Shown here in pieces: positions 1 to 11,363 of a stretch of DNA of 64,000 nt (position 1 is the first letter of the stretch; every line of letters begins with the position of its first letter). Made by a program: the position numbers and the translations under genes. The notes beneath the pieces were generated by a model. That model ran no database searches. It was not told the origin of the DNA and saw only the letters and a list, made by a program, of their open reading frames with translations. This DNA is from Ricinus communis (taxonomy: Eukaryota > Streptophyta > Magnoliopsida > Malpighiales > Euphorbiaceae): NCBI RefSeq assembly GCF_019578655.1, contig NC_063265.1, positions 11,256,501 through 11,320,500 on the forward strand. The letters are read 5' to 3'.

Positions 1-600
1 AGCGGTGGATTCCGGTGAAAAGTGATGGTGAAAGTTTTGTAATAGAAATAAATAAATATAGTTTTTTAATGTGTACCTGAACCATTTAAAAAGGCAGCGA
101 AATTGATAAGTTTTGTTTTGTTAATTTTTTTCTTTAATTTAAAATTAGCGGATTTTTTAAAATGTTTTTTTAATTATTTACTTTCTTAACTGTATTTATT
201 TTTTTCTATTTTATACAATTTTATGAACAATAAAATAGTCATCGTCTAGTTAATTATGAATTTCATAATATAATTTTATATTTGATATTTGATAAATTAG
301 TAATTTTATTAAATATTAATTTTTAATATTTACTTTGTTTTACATTAATATATAAATTATATTATTATCAAAAAACTAAAAATTTTAACAATAGTTAATA
401 GATCTTAATGTTTTATTATTTATTATAAAATATAATATTAAAAAAATAAAAAAATACTTAACAAATATTTTTTTCTAATAATTGCCTGTTCAATTTATGA
501 ATATAATATATTATATGAACTTCAAATATATATTTAATAAACTTATAATTTATTGATGATGAATCTGTTACTATTTAACTTGTATTAATTTATTTTCAAG
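1..600. other. AT-rich intergenic DNA, no gene seen
   Basis: This stretch is extremely AT-rich, with A/T runs and stop codons in all frames. I see no open frame with coding character and no RNA gene. It leads into the 65-bp tandem repeat. Confidence 0.6.
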
Positions 601-1100
601 CGGCATATTCATTATTTATAAAGTGTATATTCATTTAATATAAGTGTCAGGTTCATTAAATATAAATTTTAAGCTCATTACTTATAAAATATATGTTTAT
701 ATGTTATTAGTCCAGGTTGAACATAAACTTTTAAATTTATTACTTATAAAGTATATATTCATCTATTATTATTTTTAGATTTATTAAACATAATTTTTAG
801 GTTTATTACCTATAAAGTGTATATTCATTTATTATTAGTGTCATGTTCATTAAATATAAACTTCAGGTTCATTATTTATAAAATGTATATTTATTTATTA
901 TTAGTTCAGGTTCATGAATAATAAACTTCATATTCATTAAATATAAATTTCAAACTTCAAATTCATTACTTATAAGTGTATATTCATCTATTATTAGTGT
1001 CAAATTTATTAAACATAACTTTTATGTTTATTACATATAAAATGTATATTCATCTGTTATTAGTGTCAGGTTCATTAAACATAAACTGGATATTCATTAA
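600..1100. repeat. AT-rich minisatellite, period about 65 bp
   Basis: A degenerate unit containing TATAAAGTGTATATTCAT, then TTATTAGTGTCAGGTTCATT and AAACATAAACTT recurs about seven times. The TATAA core of successive copies starts at 617, 683, 745, 811, 877, 971 and 1036. Spacings are 62-66 bp, except one of 94 bp where about 28 extra bases sit between copies. Copies differ by point changes, so the array is old. Confidence 0.8.
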
Positions 1101-1786
1101 TTTTTTTACTATAAATCTATCTTAATATATGAATATATTTTTATTGAATTTATAAATTTCTAGACTATAATCTATAAATCTCAAGTATACATATGATGAA
1201 CCTATAATTTATAACATATGAATCTACAAGTCATTTTATAAATTTAAATTATAATGGTGATGTTTGGAATTAAATTAAAAAATGATAAAAATGGTAAAAA
1301 TAAAGTTATTCATATTTTTAGAAATATAAAATTACTTTTTTCTATGTTTATTTTTAATTATGTTGATTATTTTTTTTAATTATAATATATAGTATTTTCA
1401 TACTAGCATATTACTAAAAAAATAAATTTATGTGAAAAGAACTATAAAATATATAAAAATATAAAAATTGAAATAAAAATACAATAATAAAATTATTAGT
1501 AGTATTTAATATAAAATGAGAAGTTGGATGTAGTAAAAGAGTTATTTTAAAGTATAATAATTTATGTGTCTTGCAATAAATTTAAATTTGTGGTGTTAGT
1601 TTATTTATGTCCTTTAATTAATTAGACATTTAATCATATTACAAGTCTAATTTTATAATTACAAAAGGGTTTAACTTAATTGATTATTAACACATACGTG
1701 TATTTAGTCCTAGATACATGATGCATCATATACCCGGGTACAAGATATAACAATCCTTCTCCATAAGGGCTATATATCATGCACAA

Positions 1787-1812
1787 CCGGACCACATTGT
1801 AACGTGGTCCGG
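1787..1812. repeat. Perfect inverted repeat, 9-bp arms, 8-bp loop
   Basis: CCGGACCAC and GTGGTCCGG flank an 8-base spacer and could form a GC-rich hairpin in AT-rich DNA. CTAG follows directly. The same 9-8-9 geometry recurs at 3267-3292 with one mismatched pair, and in degraded form near 4660-4685. Confidence 0.8.
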
Positions 1813-2890
1813 CTAGTACCACACGTGTGTTAGAACTTCTAATATATGATTAGATTTTTGACACATATTTTTTAAAAAATTTATATTCATTAAATCGGTG
1901 TTAAATACTTATTAACTTATATTCATTAAACATATATTAAAAATATTTATTGTTTATTAATTTTATTTTACTAAAAAAAAAAATATTTGTACCACAATAT
2001 AAATAACCAGAAGTGATGTAGATTATTCAAGAATCGAAGTCGAAGACATCCTTTTAGAGGCGCCATCTTTCTTAAGAAAAAACTCCTAGAAGAATGGACG
2101 TGTAGAAGCATCTCGATTAGTTTATACCATTTGTAACTCGAGATTTAATCCCATAAAGATAATAAATAAAAAATCTTTCGCCATTTGCAAGATAATTTTA
2201 GTTTGACATTTTATTTATTTACTAACTGTAAAAACGATTTATATTATATCTATATTATATATGTTTATTTTAAAAAATTAATAATATCTATTAACAAACT
2301 AAAGAATATTATATCTATAAATGATGAATATTTCTATAAATCTAAAAATTGTATCAATATTTATCGTAAAATAAATAATATAACTTTCATAAAGAATCAA
2401 CATTATTTTCGTATGAAAATAAATATTTCACGGTGAATTGAGAAATATATATAAATTTATAATTACTAAATTAATAATAATAAAATAATAAATATATAGA
2501 TCATAAATTATAAATATTCTTCACTAAAATATAAATATTTAAAAATTGATTGAATACAAAATGAACATAATTATAATAAATAATAAGTATTATCTTATGA
2601 ATAATGAATATTGATGTTAATTATAAAAAGATAATACTTTTAAGAAATTATCAATTATATATTGATGAAATATTTAAATTGCGAAACATGCAAAAAATTA
2701 GTTTCATTCACTAATAATATGAAAATTTAATATATAAAGAGTTCCTAAAAATTATATTATATTAGTTTTAAAAGATTAGTTATTTTATTATTTGTCAAAA
2801 GTATATTGATATTTAACTCTCCAAAGCATGACTAATTAAAAAATAAAAAAAAATGTTACTAATTATGTTAATTTTTAAATTTTATTTACC

Positions 2891-2921
<31 letters not shown>

Positions 2922-3236
2922 TTTGAAAATATATATATTTTTAACATGTGTTACTATATTTTAATATATTTTAATATGTGCACTATTTTTAACACATAGA
3001 ATTTTTATATAAATTTTTTTTAAAAAGACATTAGAAATATTTAATTTATTATTAATCATAGAAATATTATATTTATGTTATTAGTTAAACTCAAATAATT
3101 ATGAAAACTGTATAATATATAAATAAAATTTAATTTTTATAAAGATATTAGTATATAATTTTAAATGATATATTATTAATTTTTATTAATTATTTTATAA
3201 AAATCTCACATATTAAAAAAAATTAAAACAACTAAA

Positions 3237-3253
3237 GTGCGGGACTCCCGCAC
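3237..3253. repeat. Perfect 8-bp palindrome with 1-base spacer
   Basis: GTGCGGGA and TCCCGCAC are exact inverted copies around a single C. A related interrupted inverted repeat, GTGGGAC with GTCCCGCAC, is found at 4628-4647 in the next module. It lies 13 bases before the CCGG hairpin of the same module. Confidence 0.75.
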
Positions 3254-5072
3254 GTATGTCTCTCCTCCGGCCCACACTGCAAGGTGGACCGGAGTGCAGG
3301 GCATAAATTACTTTCTTCATAAGCTGTATAAATGTTAAATGAAAAATCATGTTACCCGTAACGTGGGGCCTTATATCATGCATCTCGGGTTAAGTGTGAT
3401 ACATGTATCAGAATTTTGTCGCGTGCGTCAGAGTCTTGAAGGCTGATTTTTTAAATTTATATTCATTAATCTGAATATTTATTAACTTATATAAATATAA
3501 ATATATATACCGAATGTTAATTGTTTATTAATTTTATTTTATTAAAAAGATATTTACACCATAATATAAATATTTATAAGATAATTCTAGTTTGATTTTT
3601 TTTTTATATTTACTAATTGTAAAGATGATTTATATCATGTCTATATTATATATGTTTGTTTCAATAAATTAAAAAATGTGGTATTTGTTATTTATTAATA
3701 AATAAATAAATATTATGCCTATAAATAATAAAAATTTATATTACTTATAAAAACATTTCAATATGCATCACACTAATAATAAATTTAACTTTCATAAAAA
3801 TTAATACTATTTTCATCTTAAAATAAATATTTTATAATAATTTTAGAAATATATATAAAATTATAATTACTGAATTGACAATAACAAATTGATAAACATG
3901 TAAATCATAAATGATGAATATTTTTTACTAAAATAATGAGCATTTAAAAATTAAAAGAATACAAAATAAATATCGTTACAGTAAACAATAAATATTATCT
4001 TATAAATGATGATTATTGATATCCGTTATAAAAATCTAACACTTTAGTTATGAAATTAACATTTACATATGTACAACTTTTAAAATTGTCAAATGTGTAA
4101 AAAATTAATTTTATTCACTAATAATATAAAATTTTAAAATATAAAAATTCTCTAAAAATTATATGATATTAATTTTAATAGATGATTTATTTTATTATTT
4201 ACCGAAATTATTTCGATATTTAATTCTGTAGAGTTATATGTTACTAACTATATTAATTTTTAAATTTTATTTATTTTAAGATTTAAATTTTCTTAAACAT
4301 GTGTTATTATATTTGGACACATTTTGATATGTGCACTTGTTTTTAACACATAAAATTTAAGTTTATATATAAAAGATTTAAGAAACAAAGATATTTAATT
4401 TATTATTCGTTATAAAAATATTATAAATACTTATAAAATACTAAAAATTACTATTTTAATTTTATTTTTAAACTCAATTTATATTATTATTTAAAACTAA
4501 AATAATTATGACTATTATACAATATATAAATATTTATTTAATATATATTTTCCAATATATTAATATTAATTTTTTATAATTTATTTTATTATAAATTCAA
4601 ATATCAAAAAAAAGTTATTCTAAAGTAGTGGGACATCAGTCCCGCACGTATCCCTGCATTCGGACCACATTGCAAGGTAGAGCAGGATATAGTTTGCCCC
4701 GTAATGTTTATAGCCAATGCAAATTGGCGCCTTATATTCTTTAATTTTTCATAAAAAAAAAAAAAAAAGAAAATCAATTTACAACCGTCTATTACAGTAG
4801 AAGGCAAAATATAGGCTAAATTACCTGTATTATCCCTCGATCTTGGCCGCGTATCATTAAAGTCCCTGTATTTTAATTTACAACATTAACTTCTCCAAAC
4901 TTCAATTTTAGCAACATTAAACTCGCTGGTTTCAACTTCCGTTAAACACATTCACGGGAAATTCTTTAATCGTTAAAAGGAAATCCAGTTATCTGGAAAA
5001 GAAATAAAATGCTAAGTGGATAACACCAGCCAAATGCGGTGGAATTTTAACCGTTAAACGGTCTACTTGAAA

Positions 5073-7772
5073 ATGGCGGGAATCTGTTTACCCAACCCAA
5101 CATTGAGTTTCCGGGTACCAAAATTCAGTCATAATTTGGAAACAGGAAAATGAAAATCGCGAACTTTTTTTATCACTTTCTGTGTCGAAGACTGATGTTT
5201 TAAGTTTTAATCTTTGATAATTAATCAATTCACCTTTCAATTTTTTTGCAGCGAGTTAATGGAATCAGATGCTGTTTAGGTGCACCAGGTAATGAAAAAT
5301 GGAACAGAACTCAAACTAAAACTAAAGCTCCACAATATTTGCAATTAGCAGTAAGTGGAATCACTGAGCTGCTAAGGCTCTTCTCCTTCTCTACCAAAGA
5401 CAGGTTTTTCTTCTCTTTCTTTTTTCTTAAAAAGAAATAATAAGTTTTCTTGATTTTCTCTGTTCAATTTCTCTTTCTGAATTTTTGGTTTTTGCTATGT
5501 TGTTAATCATGTATTCTATTCTTGGATTGTGTTGTACATTTCGATAGGGTAAGCTTTGAAGAGAGTGATGATATATCTGTTTATAGTGTTGATGATGTTG
5601 TAATGATACTTAAGGCTGATTATGAGAATGCTTATTTTGTTACAGGTAAAGTGGAATTTCATTTTAATTATAGTTTCTCTGGGTTGGTTTTGCCTTTGTG
5701 ATTTGATGCTTTTGTCTTCTAATTTGGAATTAGGGGGTTTCACGTCTGCTATTTATGATAAAGATTGTATCTTTGAAGATCCTACTATTAGATTCCGAGG
5801 TAAAGACCAGCCATGGATGCTTTATGTTATGTGTTTGATAAAATGCTTCTGCTTGAGAAATTTGTTTCTAGTTGGTATACGAGTTGTGACATGCTACTTT
5901 AGTTTGTGAATCTCTATTTTCCTTCTTTTTTTTTTTTCTTTTTTTTGGGCTTGGCACTTGGATTTGTTTGAGAGTTGTGCATGGATGCTAGAAAAACCAA
6001 TTATTTATCTTTGTCTTTTGAACTTTAGGTACTGAATTGTATTCGCGAAACTTGAAACTGCTAGTTCCATTCTTTGAATCCCCATCCATTGGATTAGAAA
6101 ATATGGAGAAGGTAAACATTTTCTCTGGAAACTTTGGGGTTTTTGGTTGATGTCAATTAGTTAGATATTAGCATAAACTCCAATACTAGATATGCACCCA
6201 AAAGCAGGTGCTCAGCTTGAGCCACTCCTTGAGAGCTAGATTCATATTTTGCCGTCCAATCAAGGTAAAGTAAATCTTCATCTCGGATCTTTCTTAAATG
6301 GCATGGGAAAATTGATGTGGAGAATGAACATTGACTTCATACAACTGGATCTTTTTCCAAGAGTATTGCCTAATAAATAGAATATTGAGAAGTACTGAGT
6401 CTGGAATTGAGTAATCTTTAAGAAAGATGAGCTCACGAGGCACTCTGTGGATCAAACGTTAAGATCTATAACATGTAGAAGCACCTTCAATATTGTTAAA
6501 TGTTTGTTTTTACACTTAATAGATGCTTTGAACTAATTGGGTTTAGGACAACTTTGCTGATCTGGAATAAGAAATGATATTTTCTTATTAATTAATTCTC
6601 ATTCTTCTTGTGCTAAGGATTCTTTACATGCAGGGTGTCAATACCGAGTCTAATTTCTTGCTGGCGACGTGGAAGCTAAGGTGCCTTACTTGTTTAACTG
6701 TGTGTTTCATATCTTAAGGCAACATAAACTTAGGTGAAACCGTTATTCCTTTTGCTGCTAATGGGGATTGGGCTAGAGGGCCTTTGTTCAAAAATTTGAA
6801 GCAGCTATTTTCTATCATGTTCTCTAATATTTTGCTTACCTGGCCAAGAAAAGAAAAGAAAGGAAACATCAGCATCATTAACTGTCTGTAAATTTTATGT
6901 GTGTTAAAGAAAGGTAAATATCAAGGTTTCTCTGAGTTACAATAAATGTTCCCCTTATCTTACATGTACTGTGGTCAAACCAATACTCGTGCTTCTTTAT
7001 GTCTGATTCTTATTTGTATCTTCCTTTGGTACACTTAAAATGTGGAAGAGATTCTTGCCTTAGATGGAAGAAAAAGGAACAAGAGAAGATGAGTATCAAG
7101 AGATTGGCTTTATGAACTTTAAAATAATAGTGCAGTGCATTTCCCCACTCATCCTCATGGGCTGCAGGGGCAGTACTACATTGGATGCTTCCTGCATACA
7201 CGTGTGTGTTCACATTTGTACATCTCCAATTTGCTACACTGCTCATGCATTTCGTATATGAAAGAATATGTTTGGATAAGTAACTGGATTACTTTGCTGT
7301 TCCTGTTACAATCTAAAACAATTATTTGTTGCCTTGTCCATAAAAGTGCTGCCTCTCTTTCCATCAAACTTTTTGCACTTGCACCATCAGCTTCAATTTC
7401 TGTTTATGTTGTTTTGACTAGTTTTCTGATTTGCAGAACTTACCTGAAATTTCCGTGGAGACCCTTCATTTCAATTGATGGAAGCACAATTTATGAATTA
7501 AATGATAAGTTTAAAGTGAGTCAAGAAAAAATCCTTTCCTCTCTATTTATTTCTTATTCTTTCTGTCCCCTTCCCTGCTCAACTTTTTGTGTTGACGAAC
7601 TGAATTTTGTTCAAGGAGCCAATATTAGAAGCGATAGCAAAATGGTGAGATGTTTAACATTTTCCTTTTTTAAATTTAACAGGTTGTTCGGCATGCTGAG
7701 AGCTGGAATGTTTCAGCACTCGAAGCGATCGGCCAGATATTTACTCCTAGCTTTTGGAGAGCAGGTGATTGA
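5073..7772 (+). CDS. DUF2358 / NTF2-like family protein, probably plastid-targeted
   Basis: Eight exons give about 218 residues: 5073-5114, 5252-5403, 5548-5645, 5734-5799, 6029-6111, 6634-6680, 7437-7515 and 7683-7772 (TGA). All junctions are GT-AG and keep frame. The product carries the plant DUF2358 signature: a helix rich in acidic residues ending NAYFVTG, then CIFEDPTIRFRG, TELYSRNLKLL and a C-terminal segment with HAESWNVSALEAIGQIF. These proteins have the NTF2-like cone fold; their biochemical role is not established. The first exon (MAGICLPNPTLSFR) is inferred from the only in-frame ATG with a usable donor upstream, and it and the following arginine-rich stretch resemble a transit peptide. 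Exons 2-8 are secure; the start is less so. Another 5' exon is possible. Confidence 0.82.
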
Positions 7773-8930
7773 ATTTAAGCAATCTCTAGAACTCTGAATC
7801 TGCTGGAAAGTTCATGTACTAGAGATTCTTGAAATGATGAGCATGCATAAAATTCATTTAGTTACTAGGATTGCAAGGGAAGTATCGGCTTTATAGACAT
7901 TCTAAAGTTTGTACACCTCATTGCTTGCACAAAGGCTGCTGTACGCAAGCTTATGCTTGACAGATGTAAAAAGAAGCTACAAGACTGAAATATAGTTACT
8001 TTCTTTGTTGACCAAAATACAAAAAAGAAATTAATGTTAATTATAGTTTTGTCTTACAGAATAATTATAGTTTGTTTTGGTAAGAACATAGCACCACACG
8101 CACGCACGTTGGCACTAACTCATTTTCAATGGAATTTATAAGATTGTACATGCTTAATGTGGATCTGCTTGGCCTATGCTATGCTTTAGCAATGACTAAT
8201 GAGTTATTACTCAAAGGAAACTGTAACTATACAGACAAGGCCTGCAGGGTTTTCTTTCCCTCCTGTGCTACAATTTCTCCCATTGTAATGATGGTAGGAA
8301 CAGTACCACCAATAACATGTAAAATATAACAAATAATATATGTAAAGAAGTACAAATTCAATGAGAGGTCGTTCACAGAAAGTCTTAATGCTTTATGTAT
8401 GTATATATTCAAAGGGTAAGTAACCTACTATTTATGTACATATAAAGAATTTATTTGAGTATCCTATGTGTTTGATGATGATGCTGGTAGTATAGTGCAT
8501 GCGCGCATGGTTCCAATATTTCTTTTTGTTTTCTACCAGCTGATGCATGGCCTAATTCTGTGCCTATTCAGTAGGCATTTTGAATTTCTCATTCTTTGTT
8601 TTCTTCAAGTGTTCCTTTCTTTCTTCTTAAACAACACTTTTGATAATACTTCTTCTAGTGGAGAGCTTCTGCCAGAAATTGATGATCACAATTATGTCTT
8701 CTCTCAATTGTTTTTTCTGAATCTGTGTGCCTCAAATCGGTGCTTGCAACTTCTATAAGAGGAATGATAATCAATTGCAACTTCTATAAGAGGAATGAAG
8801 GGGAATCATTTTCCTTCAATTTCCTTTCCCTTCTAAAAGATTTTATTAGCAAACATAATTAAAACTAATTCTCTATCTATTCACTTCCTTTCTCTTTAAA
8901 TTACCCATAAAATAAAGGTTATTAGTATTA
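7773..8930. other. 3' flank and intergenic DNA
   Basis: This holds the 3' untranslated and flanking sequence of the DUF2358 gene, then non-coding DNA. A 24-base segment occurs twice (8744-8767 and 8775-8798), a small recent duplication. Open frames here have no recognisable product. Confidence 0.5.
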
Positions 8931-9265
8931 CTCCTTTCGTCCCACATTCAGTTTTTTTTTATCCCACCAAAATATAGTCTATTTTTATTTTTAATTATTA
9001 ATTTAATGGGTAATTATCAAATATACCTTTCATTAATTAATAAATATATCATCATCCATAATTAATAGATGAATTGGATGGAGAGATATTCAAATTTTAT
9101 TAAAATACAATGAGATAAATGTAAGTTTATTGTTTAATTTATCGTGCATTGCATTAAAAATATTAACAGAATATTATAGGAAAAGAAATTAAAATTTAGT
9201 AACACTAAGTGAAAACTAACTAATTATTTTCATCTGTGTATAAAATGAAAGTGGGACGTTGGGAA
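8931..9265. mobile_element. Stowaway-like MITE (Tc1/mariner type)
   Basis: The left end reads CTCCTTTCGTCCCACATTCA after a TA. The right end (about 9245-9265) is its imperfect inverted copy, containing GTGGGACG, and is followed by TA. About 15 of 21 terminal positions match. The CTCC...GTCCCA terminus, TA flanks, about 335-bp length and AT-rich non-coding interior are typical of plant Stowaway elements, which move with Tc1/mariner transposases supplied elsewhere. Confidence 0.7.
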
Positions 9266-9708
9266 TATTTGACTTCACATAATTACACATGACTGTCCAT
9301 TCAATTTGTCTATTGACTTTTTGAACCATTTTCTCGTTGAGAAGAAACCAAAAACAAGCTCTTTATACACCTAATCGGCATCCAACTTATAAATGCCAAT
9401 TTAATGCCTTATCCAAATGCACTCTGATGCCCTTTTGTATTTCTTTAATACTAACAATCACTCAAATCCTGGTAATAATGGATTTCAGATTGATGAAATT
9501 TGAATCTCAGGCTAAATACATATTATATGATTCTTATTTTTGAGCTTTTAAAATATAAATTTGACATATAATATAATGCTACAAACATATATTACCAAAA
9601 GATATTAATTGTTGCAATTCACATGGTATAAGGAAATTAATTAATTCAAAGAAAACAATATAGTTACTTAGTAATCACATATGCAAAATCAACATTAAAA
9701 CATTTTTG

Positions 9709-10728
9709 TTAATCCCTTCTCCAAGCATACAACAGCAAAGAGAACCCTCCATTATTACTTCCACATGACCTAGTGGTAGATGAAGAACATGAACTTCTCC
9801 CACAGTCGCTACTTTCTTCCGCCCATTGCAGCACACTCGAGCACGACGGTGACGGTGACAATGACGCCATTGCCGCTGGCATCAGTGTCTGACTTTGCCC
9901 TACCGACGACGACAAACTCTTCCTTATCAACCTCTTCTCTAGACCTACCATTTCTGGCCATACACCACCATCGCCGACTTGGAAAATAAACACACCATGG
10001 CCATGATTGTTGTTGCCGTTGCTGTTGTTAACCCAGTTGAATACATCCCAGAAGAATTCAACTTCCATGCCACCAACAAAAAATCTTTCGTTGCCTCTAA
10101 ATTTCCATGCCAATCTTTTAACAACGAGGCTTATTTCACCGTCAACTTTTACTATAAGTGCACCTCCATTACATTCTATTCCAATCTCATGTTTAGAACC
10201 TAAGAACTCAGCTCTAGATGCGTAACTCTTATGTCCAAAGACATGCTCCCTTCTAGATAACAGAGTTGGTTCGGCCACGACTTGGCGGGTCAGGACTAAA
10301 CCGCTGCTGACTCGACGAGTCAACTCGGATTGAAGATCACCAAGAAAGAATTCTAATCTTGCATTGCAAATAATGGCAATGTAGAAACATGAATCTGGCT
10401 CAGCGGAGTTGTGGGTGAACTGAGCTCGAGTGAAATCCCAGTAAAGCTTGATTCTTTGGTAGTGGTGGTGAGTTAAGCAGATGGATTTGGAGCCTGGTTT
10501 GTTCCTAAAGAAGGAGAAGGTTGATGGGTAGAGAGGGATGGTGATGGAGAAAGAATCTGAAGCAAATACAGTTAGGGAATGAGAGAAGAGAGTTTTAGAC
10601 CAAGAGAGCGTGAGATAGGTTGGGGAGTTGCAGAATTGAGTTTGGTATATGCATGTAATGAGACTTTGAGGCAATTGGGAGGCACTTGAGAGTGTGTTGG
10701 GGTGGCTGAAACATGCTGGGATCATCAT
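9709..10728 (-). CDS. DUF868 family protein (plant-specific, unknown function)
   Basis: A single uninterrupted frame encodes 339 residues, typical for the intronless plant DUF868 family. Recognisable blocks are the N-terminal MIPACFSHP, the TYLTLSWSKT segment, the FRNKPGSKSI region, KLYWDFTRAQF, the AEPDSCFYIAIICNARLEFFLGD stretch near residues 109-131, and a later FWDVFNWV. The C-terminal 60 residues are serine-rich and low-complexity, as in relatives. There is no clear signal peptide or membrane segment. Two adjacent ATGs begin the frame (10726-10728 and 10723-10725). The function of the family is unknown. Confidence 0.88.
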   Translation of the reverse strand: MMIPACFSHPNTLSSASQLPQSLITCIYQTQFCNSPTYLTLSWSKTLFSHSLTVFASDSFSITIPLYPSTFSFFRNKPGSKSICLTHHHYQRIKLYWDFTRAQFTHNSAEPDSCFYIAIICNARLEFFLGDLQSELTRRVSSGLVLTRQVVAEPTLLSRREHVFGHKSYASRAEFLGSKHEIGIECNGGALIVKVDGEISLVVKRLAWKFRGNERFFVGGMEVEFFWDVFNWVNNSNGNNNHGHGVFIFQVGDGGVWPEMVGLEKRLIRKSLSSSVGQSQTLMPAAMASLSPSPSCSSVLQWAEESSDCGRSSCSSSTTRSCGSNNGGFSLLLYAWRRD

Positions 10729-11327
10729 GTTCGATCTTGTATTTCCTTTAACAAAACATTCAAACCTAATGAAGTAAAATGTTGTAAACTGCTTCTTCTT
10801 GAGTTGATGGGTTGCTTTGGGTTTTGTAGTTGGGTAAGGGGAGAAAAGAAGGGTGCACTCAAGTACATCTAAAGCTGATTACTGCATTATTTCTGTTCTG
10901 TTTCGAAATTTTTATCAAGTATATATTTGTGAATTCTACACCTAATATTGTTTTTTGTTTTTCCTTTTTGAAATATTATCAGGAAAAAGAAGGTCCAGTA
11001 TTAGTAATTAATTGAACTGTTGGTGGAAAAAGGTGGCAAAAGTTGGTCCTGTGGGGAGCTTAGAATGATGAAAGCACAAGGGAGTTGTATGACAATAATC
11101 ATGAGAAGATAGCTATAGCCCTTATTGTTCAAGTTGCCCCCCTTTCCTTGATTTGCGCCTTTGAAAGGGTTTTTAAATCCCTTTTGTCTTATCTTTTCAT
11201 AGATATGAGCTGGGTTGCACTGCCCTTAATTCTCATTTATAAAATGGTCATGGTGATTTTTACACTACTGTGAAAAGGGTTAGCTCTTTTTATATTGCTT
11301 TCTTTCCCTTTTGCCATCTCAAAAGGG

Positions 11328-11363
<36 letters not shown>

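Larger units (their letters stand above)
1740..4700. repeat. Tandemly repeated AT-rich module of about 1.4 kb
   Basis: Two diverged copies of one module follow each other, and the start of a third is visible. Matching blocks are 2190-2280 with 3570-3670, 2685-2885 with 4090-4270, and 1850-2000 with 3440-3560, all about 1.4 kb apart. Each module begins near a GC-rich inverted repeat (1787-1812, 3267-3292, about 4660-4685). A second palindrome lies at 3237-3253, with a relative at about 4628-4647. No protein domain is visible. It could be a decayed mobile element or an AT-rich satellite-like array. Confidence 0.65.

Noticed and set aside
7135..7797. 220-codon plus-strand open frame
   Set aside because: It reads through intron 6 and the last two exons of the DUF2358 gene; only the exon parts resemble the family. 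The 5' half is intronic.
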